A program made the position numbers and the translations under genes. The notes under the pieces were generated by a model. The model had not been told where the DNA came from, did no database searches, and saw only the letters and a list, made by a program, of their open reading frames with translations. From assembly GCA_902493125.1 (NCBI GenBank), contig CABUOF010000001.1, positions 1-64,000 of the forward strand: 64,000 nt of DNA. Reading direction: 5' to 3'. This document shows, piece after piece, positions 8,860-17,378 of this stretch (within the stretch, counting starts at the first letter, position 1; every line of letters starts with the position of its first letter). The stretch comes from an uncultured Collinsella sp. GTDB taxonomy: Bacteria; Actinomycetota; Coriobacteriia; Coriobacteriales; Coriobacteriaceae.

Positions 8860-10776
8860 ATGGAAGAGGCCTATCGTCAAGCACGCAAGCGCGGCGAGCA
8901 AGGACGTCGACGCGCCATTAGCCAAAGCGAGCATCCATACCTTACGGACCTCGATAGCTTGGTTGCTCAGCTCCCCTTAGGTCAGCGAGAGAATGTCGGC
9001 CTGCGGGATATTCCGCTCGAAATGGTCGTCGGCACGGTCACCAAAGGCCGTCAGTCCGCCTTTTCATGCAACTTTATGCCCCTGCTGCCGTTTAACACCG
9101 AGTTCGCCCGCAAGTGGTCCAACCTCTACGATATCCAGGTAACCGAGGGCTATCGCGACCCCATCATCGTCACCGAGTTCATGCATCGGTTCTATGTCCA
9201 GGAAGGCAACAAACGCGTCAGTGTCCTCAAATTCCTGGACGCTCCAACGGTTTCGGCCAGGGTTACCCGTCTCTACCCCGGCACATGGGATTCCGTCGAA
9301 AGCCGCCTGTACGGTGAATTCTGCGCGTTTTGGCGCGTCTGCCCCCTATATGAGATCGAGTTCTCGCGTGAGGGAAGCTACGAGACGCTCGCCAAGATGC
9401 TCGGTCAGAACCTTATCGAAAAATGGCCGCAGAAAAAGGTCGACTACCTGCGCCACACCTTCCTGCTCTTTAAGCGCGCCTACCTTCGCGCAGGCGGCGA
9501 CCACCTGGACATTACGCCTGCCGACGCCATGCTCGTTTACCTCAATGTGTACAACCAGGACCGCCTGCTGGATACGCCGACGGATATCGTCGTAAACCGC
9601 CTGTGCAAGATTTGGCGCGAGCTGGTCATTGCCGGCAAAAATGACGAGGACAAGGTCGATCTTGTCGAAGCGCCGAGCGTCGATGAGGAGGAGTCGCCCG
9701 CCAAGTCCACCTCTGGCGTGCTCAACTTCTTTATGGGCAAGACTGTCTATTCGGCGGCCAACCCCCTGCGTATCGCCTTTATCCATGAGTTCCCCTGTGC
9801 GGCGTCGAGCTGGGACAGTCTGCACGACCAAGGGCGTCAGTATCTCGATGAGCACTTTGACGGCATCGTGCGCACCGAGGCGTTCGAGGACTGTCACGAT
9901 CCGGACGTGTTCTACGCCGCCGTGGAAACGGCTGTCAAACATGGAGACAACGTCATCTTCTCGACCTCGCACCGCCTGATGGAATACACGCTCAGAGCTG
10001 CCGTTGAGTATCCCCAGGTTCGGTTCCTTAACTGCTCTATCGGCCTTCCCCACCAAAGCGTCCGTTCGTACTTTGGCAAGATGTACGAGGCCAAGTTCCT
10101 CCTGGGCGCCCTTGCCGCCAGCATGTCGGACAACCATCGCATCGGCTACCACGCGTCGGTCTTCGCATCCGGCGCGCTCAGCGAGATCAATGCCTTTGCC
10201 ATCGGCGCCTCGCTGCTCGACCCGCGCGCGCAAATTATCCTCACCTGGGGCGATGTGCCCGCCGGCGGTCTTGCCGAGGCCATGTGCCGCGAAGGCGTGA
10301 GCGTCATGACCGGCGCCGATATGTCAAAGTCGCTGGAAGATCCCACCGCCTACGGGCTTCACCGCTTGGTCGATGGCAAGGTTACCGGCATCGCCATGCC
10401 CGTCTGGAACTGGGGGCGCTACTACGAGCTTATCGTGAAAAGCCTTCTGCACGGCACATGGGACGAGACCAGCGACGACAACCAAGTGCGCGCCGTCAAC
10501 TACTGGTATGGCATGAGCTCCGGCGTTATCGACATCCGTTACGCTCCGGGCCTACCCTACCAAACGCGCAAACTCGTGCAGTTGCTCCGCAACGGCATTG
10601 TCGAAGGATCCATCAACCCCTTTGGCGGCGAGCTCCACAGCCAGAACGGCGTGGTACAGATCGAAGGCTTCCCTCCGCTGCCGAGCACGCAGATTGTCGA
10701 GATGAATTGGCTGGCGGACAACGTGGTAGGCACCATTCCGCAGCTCGACGATGAGCCGAAAGTCCCTGCCCTATGA
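8860..10776 (+). CDS. ParB-like N-terminal domain fused to a BMP/PnrA-like binding domain, cytoplasmic
   Basis: 638 residues. Residues about 45-135 resemble a ParB/Srx-type domain: EGYRDPIIVTEFMHRFYVQ, then EGNKRVSVLKF. From about residue 305 (PLRIAFIHEFPCAASSWDSLHDQG) to 610 it looks like a BMP (PnrA/Med) nucleoside-binding domain: NCSIGLPHQSVRSYFGKMYEA, GIAMPVWNWGRYYE and a C-terminal GGELHSQNG. Unlike transporter BMP proteins there is no signal peptide or lipobox, so it should stay in the cytoplasm, perhaps as a ligand sensor. It overlaps the next gene by ATGA, which indicates coupled translation with a metallophosphoesterase. The molecular function is not known to me. Confidence 0.7.
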   Translation: MEEAYRQARKRGEQGRRRAISQSEHPYLTDLDSLVAQLPLGQRENVGLRDIPLEMVVGTVTKGRQSAFSCNFMPLLPFNTEFARKWSNLYDIQVTEGYRDPIIVTEFMHRFYVQEGNKRVSVLKFLDAPTVSARVTRLYPGTWDSVESRLYGEFCAFWRVCPLYEIEFSREGSYETLAKMLGQNLIEKWPQKKVDYLRHTFLLFKRAYLRAGGDHLDITPADAMLVYLNVYNQDRLLDTPTDIVVNRLCKIWRELVIAGKNDEDKVDLVEAPSVDEEESPAKSTSGVLNFFMGKTVYSAANPLRIAFIHEFPCAASSWDSLHDQGRQYLDEHFDGIVRTEAFEDCHDPDVFYAAVETAVKHGDNVIFSTSHRLMEYTLRAAVEYPQVRFLNCSIGLPHQSVRSYFGKMYEAKFLLGALAASMSDNHRIGYHASVFASGALSEINAFAIGASLLDPRAQIILTWGDVPAGGLAEAMCREGVSVMTGADMSKSLEDPTAYGLHRLVDGKVTGIAMPVWNWGRYYELIVKSLLHGTWDETSDDNQVRAVNYWYGMSSGVIDIRYAPGLPYQTRKLVQLLRNGIVEGSINPFGGELHSQNGVVQIEGFPPLPSTQIVEMNWLADNVVGTIPQLDDEPKVPAL

Positions 10777-11483
10777 AAATCCTTGCCATAGCCGATACCG
10801 AAGAACGATGCCTTTGGGAGTGCTTTCGCAAGGAACGCTTTGAGGGAGTCGACCTGATTTTGTCCGCCGGCGATCTGGACCCGGACTATCTTGAGTTTTT
10901 GGTCACGGTCATCAACAAACCGCTCATCTACGTGCGCGGCAATCACGATGACCGCTACGCACGTCATGCACCGGGCGGATGTATCTGCGTTGAAGACAGC
11001 GTGTACACGTACCGAGGGATTCGCATTGCGGGCCTTGGCGGGTCCATGCGTTATCGCGACGGCGCCAACATGTACACCGAACGCGAGATGTCCAAGCGCA
11101 TGCGTAAGCTGTCGCGTAAGGTTAGGATGGTCGGCGGGTGCGACATTCTGCTTACCCATGCACCCGCCGCCGGTATGGGTGATCTGGACGATCTGCCGCA
11201 TCGAGGATTCGAATGCTTTAACACAGCACTCGAATCCTGGAATCCCGACTACATGGTGCACGGGCATGTGCACCAAAGCTACGGTTGCGATTTTCAGCGC
11301 GAGCGTCAGCATGTGTGTGGAACGACGATCATCAACGCCTGCGGCTATACGCAGTTTGAGCTCGACCAGACGCACTACCCCATCCGCGGCTGGCAAGCAG
11401 CCTGGCTCAACTCACAAACCATGCGCCGCGAGCTCAAACGCCACGAAGCCATCGAGTCCTCAACAGCCAGAACACCCTGGTAA
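10773..11483 (+). CDS. Metallophosphoesterase (calcineurin-like)
   Basis: A 236-residue soluble phosphoesterase. The metal-binding motifs appear in order: LAIADTE (the usual D-x-H has become D-x-E), SAGDLD, RGNHDD, LLTHAP and HGHVHQ. It overlaps the upstream ParB/BMP-like gene by four bases (ATGA), so the two products probably act in one process. The substrate cannot be read from the sequence; relatives cleave phosphodiesters or nucleotides. The altered first motif is the one unusual point. Confidence 0.87.
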   Translation: MKILAIADTEERCLWECFRKERFEGVDLILSAGDLDPDYLEFLVTVINKPLIYVRGNHDDRYARHAPGGCICVEDSVYTYRGIRIAGLGGSMRYRDGANMYTEREMSKRMRKLSRKVRMVGGCDILLTHAPAAGMGDLDDLPHRGFECFNTALESWNPDYMVHGHVHQSYGCDFQRERQHVCGTTIINACGYTQFELDQTHYPIRGWQAAWLNSQTMRRELKRHEAIESSTARTPW

Positions 11484-11484
11484 C

Positions 11485-11522
11485 CACCACAAAGAGGACA
11501 CTGTCCCCTTTGTGGTGCTTTT
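11485..11522 (+). terminator. Terminator of the phosphoesterase gene (repeat-type palindrome)
   Basis: CACCACAAAG pairs with CTTTGTGGTG around AGGACACTGTCCC, followed by CTTTT. It belongs to the GGGACAG-core palindromes that begin at stop codons. Confidence 0.8.
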
Positions 11523-11533
11523 GACGCGATAGC

Positions 11534-11573
11534 AAGAAACCCGGTCCTGCACAAGGCAGAACCGGGTTTCTTT
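11534..11573 (-). terminator. Terminator of the rplK-rplA transcript
   Basis: GAAACCCGGT and ACCGGGTTTC form a 10-bp stem extended by CTGC/GCAG inside. T-rich flanks on both strands make it usable from either side; it lies 36 nt beyond the rplA stop. Confidence 0.8.
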
Positions 11574-11608
11574 AGCAATGCTTGCTGTACTCAGGCAGTA
11601 ACTAGCAG

Positions 11609-12316
11609 TTACTCAGCCAGGAAGTCACGCTGGACAGCGGGATCGACCTTGACGCCAGGGCCCATGGTGGAAGACACGGAGATGGACTTGACGTACTTGC
11701 CCTTAGCAGAAGAGGGCTTGACGCGCAGGATCTCGGTGTACAGGGCAGCGTAGTTCTCGACGAGCTGCTGCTCAGAGAAGGACTTCTTGCCCAGGGGCAC
11801 GTGGCAGATGCCGTAACGGTCGGCGCGATACTCAACGCGGCCGGCCTTGAGCTCGGAGACCATCTTGGCAACGTCCATGGTCACGGTGCCGAGCTTGGGG
11901 TTCGGCATGAGGCCACGGGGACCAAGGATCTTACCGATGCGGCCAACCTTGGCCATCATGTTCGGCGTAGCGATAGCGGCGTCGAAGTTGATCTCGCCCT
12001 TCTGGATCTGGGCGACGAGCTCGTCGGAACCGATGATGTCGGCGCCGGCAGCCTCGGCCTCGCGGGCCTTCTCGCCCTCGGCGAAGACGGCAACACGAAC
12101 GGTCTTGCCGGTGCCGTGGGGCAGGGAAATGGAACCACGGATGTTCTGATCAGCCTTACGAGTATCGATGCCCAGACGGAAGTGGGCCTCGACGGTCTCG
12201 TCGAACTTGGCGGTGTCGAGCTCCTTGATGAGCTTGGCAGCCTGAAGGGGGGTGTAGAGCGTGGCGCGGTCGATCTTCTCGGCAGCGGCGTTATAGCTCT
12301 TACCATGCTTAGCCAT
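11609..12316 (-). CDS. rplA: 50S ribosomal protein L1
   Basis: 235 residues; forms the L1 stalk that moves deacylated tRNA out of the E site, and in many bacteria represses its own operon. Family features: [17 protein letters not shown] near the start, [17 protein letters not shown] in the middle, and the C-terminal [21 protein letters not shown] stands 8 nt before ATG 12316; a second ATG two codons upstream is too close to it. It is the last gene of the rpmG-secE-nusG-rplK-rplA run; rplJ and rplL do not follow. Confidence 0.97.
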   Translation of the reverse strand: MAKHGKSYNAAAEKIDRATLYTPLQAAKLIKELDTAKFDETVEAHFRLGIDTRKADQNIRGSISLPHGTGKTVRVAVFAEGEKAREAEAAGADIIGSDELVAQIQKGEINFDAAIATPNMMAKVGRIGKILGPRGLMPNPKLGTVTMDVAKMVSELKAGRVEYRADRYGICHVPLGKKSFSEQQLVENYAALYTEILRVKPSSAKGKYVKSISVSSTMGPGVKVDPAVQRDFLAE

Positions 12317-12388
12317 GTGCATTACCTCCTGTGGTTAAACGGGCGTGAGCCCTCCCACATCGTATCGTGTGCCCTATTGCACACATAT

Positions 12389-12414
12389 AACGGGTGCCCC
12401 GGTCGGAGCACCCG
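12389..12414 (-). promoter_or_regulatory. Hairpin between rplK and rplA
   Basis: ACGGGTGC pairs with GCACCCGT across 10 nt. No T-run follows, so it is more likely an mRNA stem (processing site or translational control) than a terminator. Confidence 0.4.
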
Positions 12415-12433
12415 TCATTACCTAAAGAAATCG

Positions 12434-12862
12434 CTACTCAGCGATGGTGACGCCCATGGAGCGGGCGGTACCGGCGATAATCTTCTTGGCGGCGTCAATG
12501 TCGTTGGCATTGAGGTCCGGCATCTTGATCTCGGCGATCTTGGTGAGCTGCTCCTGGGAGAGCTGACCAACCTTGTCGGCCTGGGGCTTAGCGGAACCAG
12601 ACTTGAGGTTCAGCTCCTTCTTGATGAGGTGAGCCGCCGGCGGGGTCTTGGTGATGAAGGAGAAGGACTTATCCTCGTAGACAGAGATCTCAACGGGGAT
12701 GATGTCGCCCTTCTTGTCCTGCGTCTCGGCGTTAAAGGCCTGGCAGAACTGCATGATGTTCACGCCAGCAGCGCCCAGGGCGGGGCCGACGGGAGGAGCG
12801 GGGTTTGCTGCACCAGCAGGAATCTGGAGCTTAATGACGTTGGCAACCTTCTTCTCAGCCAT
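12434..12862 (-). CDS. rplK: 50S ribosomal protein L11
   Basis: 142 residues, the normal length. It binds 23S rRNA at the GTPase centre and is needed for stringent-response sensing. Visible are [32 protein letters not shown] and the C-terminal RNA-binding domain ending [28 protein letters not shown] 12862 follows GAAAGGAATGACC; a second in-frame ATG two codons earlier is less well placed. It is followed by rplA in the usual order. Confidence 0.97.
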   Translation of the reverse strand: MAEKKVANVIKLQIPAGAANPAPPVGPALGAAGVNIMQFCQAFNAETQDKKGDIIPVEISVYEDKSFSFITKTPPAAHLIKKELNLKSGSAKPQADKVGQLSQEQLTKIAEIKMPDLNANDIDAAKKIIAGTARSMGVTIAE

Positions 12863-12982
12863 GGTCATTCCTTTCGAATCACGAGTGTGAAGTACTTGCT
12901 ATATCGTAAGCACGCACGTGTTAGAAGCACTCCTGAGATGAGCAGTCACAGAAGAAGCACGCTCGCGCGAACGGACGAAAAC

Positions 12983-13519
12983 TTAAGCGATGACAGCGAC
13001 CTGGTTAAAGTCGAGCTCGACCGGCGTCTCGCGGCCAAAGATCATCAGCGTGACCTTGAGCTTGCCAGCCTCGGTGTTAACCTCGGAGACCTTGCCATCA
13101 AAGTCGGTAAGCGGGCCATCGGTGACGCGGACGGACGTACCGACCTCAATATCAACCGAGGTGCGCTTGGGCGAATCGCCCTTACCGGGACGACGAGTCA
13201 TCTTGTTGTACTCGTCGCGGGAAAGCGGAGCGGGCTTGCCGTTGCCGCCTAGGAAACCGGTGACGCCAGGCGTGTTACGAACACACGTCCAAGCATCGTC
13301 ATCCATCTCCATGCGGACCAGGACATAACCCGGGAAGATCTTGGAATCCTTGGTCTCACGCTTGCCACCCTCTTTAATCTCGGTGACGCGCTCCATAGGA
13401 ATCTCGATATCAAAGATACGGTCCTGCATGCCCATAGTCTCGATGCGATGCTCGAGATCGGACTTAACGCGGTTCTCGTATCCAGAGTAAGTGTGAACGA
13501 CGTACCAACGCTTAGACAT
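12983..13519 (-). CDS. nusG: Transcription elongation and termination factor NusG
   Basis: 178 residues. The NGN domain opens with [20 protein letters not shown] and includes [20 protein letters not shown]; the C-terminal KOW domain has [19 protein letters not shown]. It binds RNA polymerase to suppress or promote pausing and links it to Rho or the ribosome. It lies three nucleotides after secE on the minus strand, the standard secE-nusG pair ahead of rplK. Confidence 0.97.
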   Translation of the reverse strand: MSKRWYVVHTYSGYENRVKSDLEHRIETMGMQDRIFDIEIPMERVTEIKEGGKRETKDSKIFPGYVLVRMEMDDDAWTCVRNTPGVTGFLGGNGKPAPLSRDEYNKMTRRPGKGDSPKRTSVDIEVGTSVRVTDGPLTDFDGKVSEVNTEAGKLKVTLMIFGRETPVELDFNQVAVIA

Positions 13520-13522
13520 GGT

Positions 13523-13861
13523 TTAGCCCCTCAATCCAGAGAACAGAGCAAGAGCCTCGCCAAAGCCAGCATCGAGCAGAGCGATGACGACGCCGACGAC
13601 GATCAGAGAAGCGCAAACAACAACCGAGTAGTTCACGAGCTCCTTCTTATCGGGCCACGTGACACGCTTCATCTCGGACTTGACCGAAGCGAAATACTTC
13701 TTGGTGCGGGCGAAGAAACCAGGCTTCTCGTTCTTCTTGGACTTCGCAGCCTTCTCGTTCTTCTTGGCAACGGCCTTCTTGGCCTCAACCTTGGAGTTGG
13801 CGGCAGCTTTGTTGGCAGGTGCCGGCTGCTGAGCCTTCTTCTTGTTCTTCTTGTTGGCCAT
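13523..13861 (-). CDS. secE: Preprotein translocase subunit SecE
   Basis: 112 residues. A Lys/Ala-rich N-terminal extension (about 1-50) precedes the conserved amphipathic helix EMKRVTWPDKKELVNYS and one transmembrane segment VVVCASLIVVGVVIALLDAG, the pattern of single-span SecE proteins. It clamps SecY in the membrane. The position between tRNA-Trp and nusG is the classical one. Confidence 0.96.
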   Translation of the reverse strand: MANKKNKKKAQQPAPANKAAANSKVEAKKAVAKKNEKAAKSKKNEKPGFFARTKKYFASVKSEMKRVTWPDKKELVNYSVVVCASLIVVGVVIALLDAGFGEALALFSGLRG

Positions 13862-13937
13862 TTGGGTTACCTCCGCGCAATGCGCTTATACATGAGTAAA
13901 CCGTAAGCCCCCAAGTGGGAGCTTACGGAATAATGAC

Positions 13938-14013
13938 TGGCACGCCAGGAAGGACTCGAACCCTCAACACTCGGTTTTGGAGACCGATGCTCTACCAATT
14001 GAACTACTGGCGT
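13938..14013 (-). tRNA. trnW: tRNA-Trp (anticodon CCA)
   Basis: A cloverleaf with acceptor ACGCCAG/CTGGCGT, anticodon loop CTCCAAA giving CCA, T arm GGGTTCGAGTCC and encoded 3' CCA. It sits between rpmG and secE, as in many bacteria, and is surely cotranscribed with them. Confidence 0.97.
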
Positions 14014-14026
14014 ATGTGACTAGAGA

Positions 14027-14176
14027 CTAGCGAGTCTCTTTGTGCAGCGTGTGGTGACGGCACCAGGGGCAATACTTCTTGATCTCCATACGATCAGGCA
14101 TGGTCGACTTGTTCTTGGTGGTCGTATAGTTGCGGCGCTTGCACTCAGTGCACGCAAGAGTAACTAGAGTACGCAT
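14027..14176 (-). CDS. rpmG: 50S ribosomal protein L33
   Basis: A 49-residue frame that translates as [20 protein letters not shown], then [19 protein letters not shown] and [10 protein letters not shown]. The two Cys pairs (CTEC and CPWC) mark the zinc-binding form of L33. It begins the rpmG, tRNA-Trp, secE, nusG, rplK, rplA transcript, just behind a consensus promoter. Confidence 0.95.
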   Translation of the reverse strand: MRTLVTLACTECKRRNYTTTKNKSTMPDRMEIKKYCPWCRHHTLHKETR

Positions 14177-14221
14177 GTATCCTGAACCTTTCATTTCCGC
14201 CCCGTACGGGCACGAGTTGTT

Positions 14222-14251
14222 ACTTTATCAGCTCCACGTAAGTGCTGTCAA
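14222..14251 (-). promoter_or_regulatory. Promoter of the rpmG-secE-nusG-rplKA operon
   Basis: On the minus strand TTGACA (14246-14251), an 18-nt spacer and TAAAGT (14222-14227) lie 46 nt before the rpmG start. The -35 box is a perfect consensus. Confidence 0.75.
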
Positions 14252-14396
14252 TGAAAACCTCGAGTCAATTGGTTCTCGGTGGATCCATTCATATTTGGAA
14301 CACATCAATGAAGCCATCGAGAGCTAATCGACGGTGCATCCAGGACCATTATCGATCCTCTCGACACCAGCAACGGCTCAATATCCATTGCAGAAA

Positions 14397-14428
14397 AGAA
14401 CCCGGCACCCATATAAGTGCCGGGTTCT
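14397..14428 (-). terminator. Terminator of tuf
   Basis: AGAACCCGGCAC and GTGCCGGGTTCT form a 12-bp stem, followed on the minus strand by TTTTCTG. It separates tuf from the rpmG promoter; the 145 nt between it and that promoter hold nothing I recognise. Confidence 0.9.
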
Positions 14429-14455
14429 CTAAGTCAGCTATATCAAAGAGCTAAT

Positions 14456-15646
14456 TTACTCAATGATCGTGGAGACGATGCCCGAACCGACGGTGTGGCC
14501 ACCCTCGCGGATAGCGAAGCGCAGGCCCTCCTCCATGGCGATCGGGTGGATGAGGTCGCCCTCGATGGTGATGTGGTCACCAGGCATAGCCATCTCGGTG
14601 CCCTCGGGGAGCTTGACCGTACCGGTAACGTCGGTGGTACGGAAGTAGAACTGAGGACGATAACCATCGAAGAACGGGGTGTGACGGCCGCCCTCCTCCT
14701 TGGTCAGAACGTAGATCTCGCCGGTGAACTTGGTGTGCGGGGTAACCGAACCGGGCTTGCAGAGAACCTGGCCGCGCTCGATGTCCTCACGCTTGATGCC
14801 GCGGAGCAGCAGACCGACGTTGTCGCCAGCCTCGCAGAAGTCCATGGACTTACGGAACATCTCGATACCGGTAACGACGGTGTTCTGGGTATCCTTGATG
14901 CCGACGATCTCGACGGGCTCGTTGAGCTTGAGCTCACCGCGCTCGACACGGCCAGTAGCAACGGTACCACGGCCGGAGATGGTCATAACGTCCTCAACGG
15001 CCATCAGGAACGGGAGGTCGTTGTTACGAGCAGGCGTCGGGATGTACTCGTCGACGGCCTTCATGAGCTCGCGAATGGCGTCCATCCACTTGGCGTCGCC
15101 CTCGAGAGCGCCCAGAGCGGAGCCACGGATGACGGGGATGTCGTCGCCGGGGAAATCGTACTCGGAGAGGAGCTCACGGGTCTCCATCTCGACGAGGTCG
15201 ATGAGCTCGTCATCGTCGACCATGTCGCACTTGTTCAGGAAGACGACGATGTAGGGAACGCCGACCTGACGGGCGAGCAGGATGTGCTCGCGGGTCTGAG
15301 CCATGGGGCCGTCGGTAGCGGCGATGACCAAGATAGCGCCGTCCATCTGAGCAGCACCGGTGATCATGTTCTTGATGTAGTCAGCGTGGCCCGGGCAGTC
15401 AACGTGAGCGTAGTGACGGGCAGCGGTCTCGTACTCAACGTGGGAGACGGAGATCGTGATGCCGCGCTCGCGCTCCTCGGGAGCCTTGTCGATGTTCTCG
15501 AACGCAGTGAAGTCAGCCTTGCAGCCCTCGGTCTCGGAGAGAACCTTGGTGATGGCAGCGGTCAGCGTGGTCTTGCCGTGGTCGACGTGACCAATGGTGC
15601 CGATGTTAACATGCGGCTTAGTGCGCTCAAACTTCTCTTTGGCCAT
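14456..15646 (-). CDS. tuf: Elongation factor Tu
   Basis: 396 residues. The GTPase carries G1 GHVDHGKT, the switch I effector segment [18 protein letters not shown]3 DCPGHADY and G4 NKCD, then domains 2 and 3 ending [19 protein letters not shown]. It delivers aminoacyl-tRNA to the ribosomal A site. ATG 15646 follows GAGGAGGGCTTT; the longer open frame upstream lacks a ribosome site. It is transcribed behind tRNA-Tyr, tRNA-Thr and tRNA-Met from a shared promoter, reminiscent of the E. coli tRNA-tufB operon. Confidence 0.98.
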   Translation of the reverse strand: MAKEKFERTKPHVNIGTIGHVDHGKTTLTAAITKVLSETEGCKADFTAFENIDKAPEERERGITISVSHVEYETAARHYAHVDCPGHADYIKNMITGAAQMDGAILVIAATDGPMAQTREHILLARQVGVPYIVVFLNKCDMVDDDELIDLVEMETRELLSEYDFPGDDIPVIRGSALGALEGDAKWMDAIRELMKAVDEYIPTPARNNDLPFLMAVEDVMTISGRGTVATGRVERGELKLNEPVEIVGIKDTQNTVVTGIEMFRKSMDFCEAGDNVGLLLRGIKREDIERGQVLCKPGSVTPHTKFTGEIYVLTKEEGGRHTPFFDGYRPQFYFRTTDVTGTVKLPEGTEMAMPGDHITIEGDLIHPIAMEEGLRFAIREGGHTVGSGIVSTIIE

Positions 15647-15742
15647 AAAGCCCTCCTCTAAACAGGTCGTCCCCGGACGGGACTTTGCCTTTATACCATA
15701 GTGGCCTCTCAACATACTATTGAGAAGCCACCGTGTTACCTA

Positions 15743-15819
15743 TGGTAGCGGTGACTGGATTCGAACCAGTGACGCCACGGGTATGAACCGTGTGCTCTAA
15801 CCAACTGAGCTACACCGCC
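15743..15819 (-). tRNA. trnM: tRNA-Met (anticodon CAT), elongator-like
   Basis: Anticodon stem CACGG/CCGTG with loop TTCATAC giving CAT; 3' CCA encoded. The acceptor starts GGCGGTG with a G-U first pair, rather than the unpaired C1-A72 of an initiator, so I call it elongator. Confidence 0.93.
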
Positions 15820-15822
15820 GGA

Positions 15823-15898
15823 TGGAGCCTGCAACCAGACTTGAACTGGTGACCTCTTCGTTACCAACGAAGTGCTCTACCGACTGAGCTATACAGGC
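15823..15898 (-). tRNA. trnT: tRNA-Thr (anticodon GGT)
   Basis: Acceptor GCCTGTA/TGCAGGC, anticodon loop TTGGTAA giving GGT, 3' CCA encoded. It lies 3 nt upstream of tRNA-Met in the same transcript. Confidence 0.96.
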
Positions 15899-15908
15899 AC
15901 TTGACGGG

Positions 15909-15990
15909 TGGGAGCTATAGGATTCGAACCTATGTAGGCAGAGCCAACGGGTTTACAGCCCGTCCCCATTAACCACTCGGGCAAACTCCC
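15909..15990 (-). tRNA. trnY: tRNA-Tyr (anticodon GTA)
   Basis: Acceptor GGGAGTT/AGCTCCC, a long variable arm of the class II type, and anticodon loop CTGTAAA giving GTA. CCA is not encoded (CCC follows the discriminator base). It is the first tRNA after the promoter at 16053. Confidence 0.95.
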
Positions 15991-16052
15991 AATCGTTCAA
16001 GTATCCGCAGGTCCTTTGGTCTTTTGGACCGCCGCCCCCGCGAACGAAAAAG

Positions 16053-16082
16053 ATAATACGATGCAACCTTGGGGGCTGTCAA
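16053..16082 (-). promoter_or_regulatory. Strong promoter of tRNA-Tyr-Thr-Met-tuf
   Basis: Minus-strand TTGACA (16077-16082), an 18-nt spacer and TATTAT (16053-16058). Both boxes are near-perfect and the distance to tRNA-Tyr is about 60 nt. This is the only good promoter ahead of tuf. Confidence 0.85.
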
Positions 16083-16295
16083 CGAAAACCTCTTGATACA
16101 CGGTGCCGGGCGTATCTATATAGCTGTGACCTGCGGTTTTGTTGAGTTTGGATATGAAGGACGGTGGTTTTGGATACTGAGGTGACGTTTCCCGAGGTAA
16201 CACTTTGGTGTAGTGGAGTACACCTTCAGGATCGAACTTCGATAACGGCTTATTTGCACCTATATATAGGTCGAGATCGGGCTTCCACGCCACGA

Positions 16296-16368
16296 TCGAG
16301 CGTGGATTATCTCCCACTTTTAGCGCGGCTCTAAGGCCAAAGTGGCAGATTATCCACGTTCATTCTCC
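16296..16368. repeat. Inverted repeat with TTATCCACG motifs at the island's left edge
   Basis: Arms 16301-16320 and 16339-16358 match at 18 of 20 positions around an 18-nt loop. TTATCCACGTTCATTCTCC (16350-16368) recurs with two changes at 20401-20419, and TCGAGCGTGGAT (16296-16307) recurs inverted at 20454-20465, on the other side of the beta-glucoside genes. TTATCCACG is one base from a DnaA box. Confidence 0.55.
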
Positions 16369-16393
16369 AGGCGAGAGAACTGTAAAGCCGCAA

Positions 16394-17227
16394 CTACTCG
16401 GACCAGGCCAAAGTAGACCCATAGAGCGGCTCCCCCTTGGTGCAGGGGTAGCGACTCAAGTAACACGACGATAGCAAGTCGAAAAAATAAGTCATGGCGT
16501 ATTTCGAATAAACGCCGAGTCGGTCAATTCCGTTTCCCGCATTACCAAGACGATATACACGGTCAAAAGACCTCGATTTGTCATCGTTGCTAAACGCAGT
16601 AATTAGAATCTTCCTGCCCGAACGGCAATCAAGATACTCACGCGCCTGTGACGCAAATAGCCCGGAGACCGATACGAGAATTATCAATGACTGCGAAGCG
16701 TCTCCCATGTTTTTCAATTCCGCGACGTTAGCCCCAGCAACTATGCGAACTATCTTGCCCGCATAAAACATTTCCTGCTGAAATCGTACGAGATTGGCGC
16801 TCACATTATTGGTGCACCAGATTTCAACGTTTTTATGGCCATCAATTTCGTCGACAAGATGCTTAATAGCGATATCGGACACGCCGCTTTCAACCTCAGC
16901 GAACATCTCGATCATGCGAACGTCGAGCTCTGCCCTGTACTCCTCGTAGCCAAATTCCTCCTCTCGATGGCTTAAGTCGCTTGGAAAGACTGACTGAGTA
17001 AATGATTCTTTCAAATCGCTAAGAGACTGGTAGCCCAATCGATTGCAGAAACGACGAACAGCGGAACGGGTCACGAATGCATCGCGGGTTATTGCGGCAA
17101 CATTGATTTCGCTCGAACGCCTAATGTGAGCGATGAGATATCGAGCGATGGCGGCATCGTTTGACCCAAACTCGCTGTTGATGATGGAGCTAATGCGATT
17201 GAGCACATCGAAGTCATTGATATTCAC
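16394..17227 (-). CDS. RpiR/MurR-family transcriptional regulator
   Basis: 277 residues. An N-terminal HTH_6 domain (about 1-80; RDAFVTRSAVRRFCNRLGY is the recognition region) is followed by a SIS sugar-phosphate-binding domain (about 115-250; IEIW-type strand VEIWCTNNV, then SLIILVSVSG). GTG 17227 is chosen because AAAGAGGGATCAC precedes it; ATG 17266 opens the same frame without a ribosome site. It is divergent from the 6-phospho-beta-glucosidase and PTS genes and probably represses them until a phosphorylated beta-glucoside binds. Codon use is less GC-rich than in flanking genes. Confidence 0.85.
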   Translation of the reverse strand: MNINDFDVLNRISSIINSEFGSNDAAIARYLIAHIRRSSEINVAAITRDAFVTRSAVRRFCNRLGYQSLSDLKESFTQSVFPSDLSHREEEFGYEEYRAELDVRMIEMFAEVESGVSDIAIKHLVDEIDGHKNVEIWCTNNVSANLVRFQQEMFYAGKIVRIVAGANVAELKNMGDASQSLIILVSVSGLFASQAREYLDCRSGRKILITAFSNDDKSRSFDRVYRLGNAGNGIDRLGVYSKYAMTYFFDLLSSCYLSRYPCTKGEPLYGSTLAWSE

Positions 17228-17259
17228 GTGATCCCTCTTTCCGCTCTCCTCGAAATCAT

Positions 17260-17276
17260 GATTCATTTATTGAATC
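17260..17276. promoter_or_regulatory. Candidate operator of the beta-glucoside regulon
   Basis: GATTCATTTATTGAATC is a 17-nt near-perfect palindrome in the space between the divergent RpiR gene and the glucosidase; ATGATTCAAATCA nearby repeats part of it. It overlaps the longer possible reading frame of the regulator. Confidence 0.5.
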
Positions 17277-17378
17277 AAACAGCTTTGGTCGTTCTCCTAT
17301 GATTCAAATCAGTTGACGTCATCTTAATCATAATTCCGCCACACGTATCCACCGTGTTGAATGATGGAAAGGGGATTC

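Noticed and set aside
15997..16317. 106-codon minus-strand frame upstream of tRNA-Tyr
   Set aside because: It contains the near-consensus promoter of the tRNA-tuf operon, starts with GTG lacking a ribosome site, runs into the tRNA region, and shows no recognisable domain.
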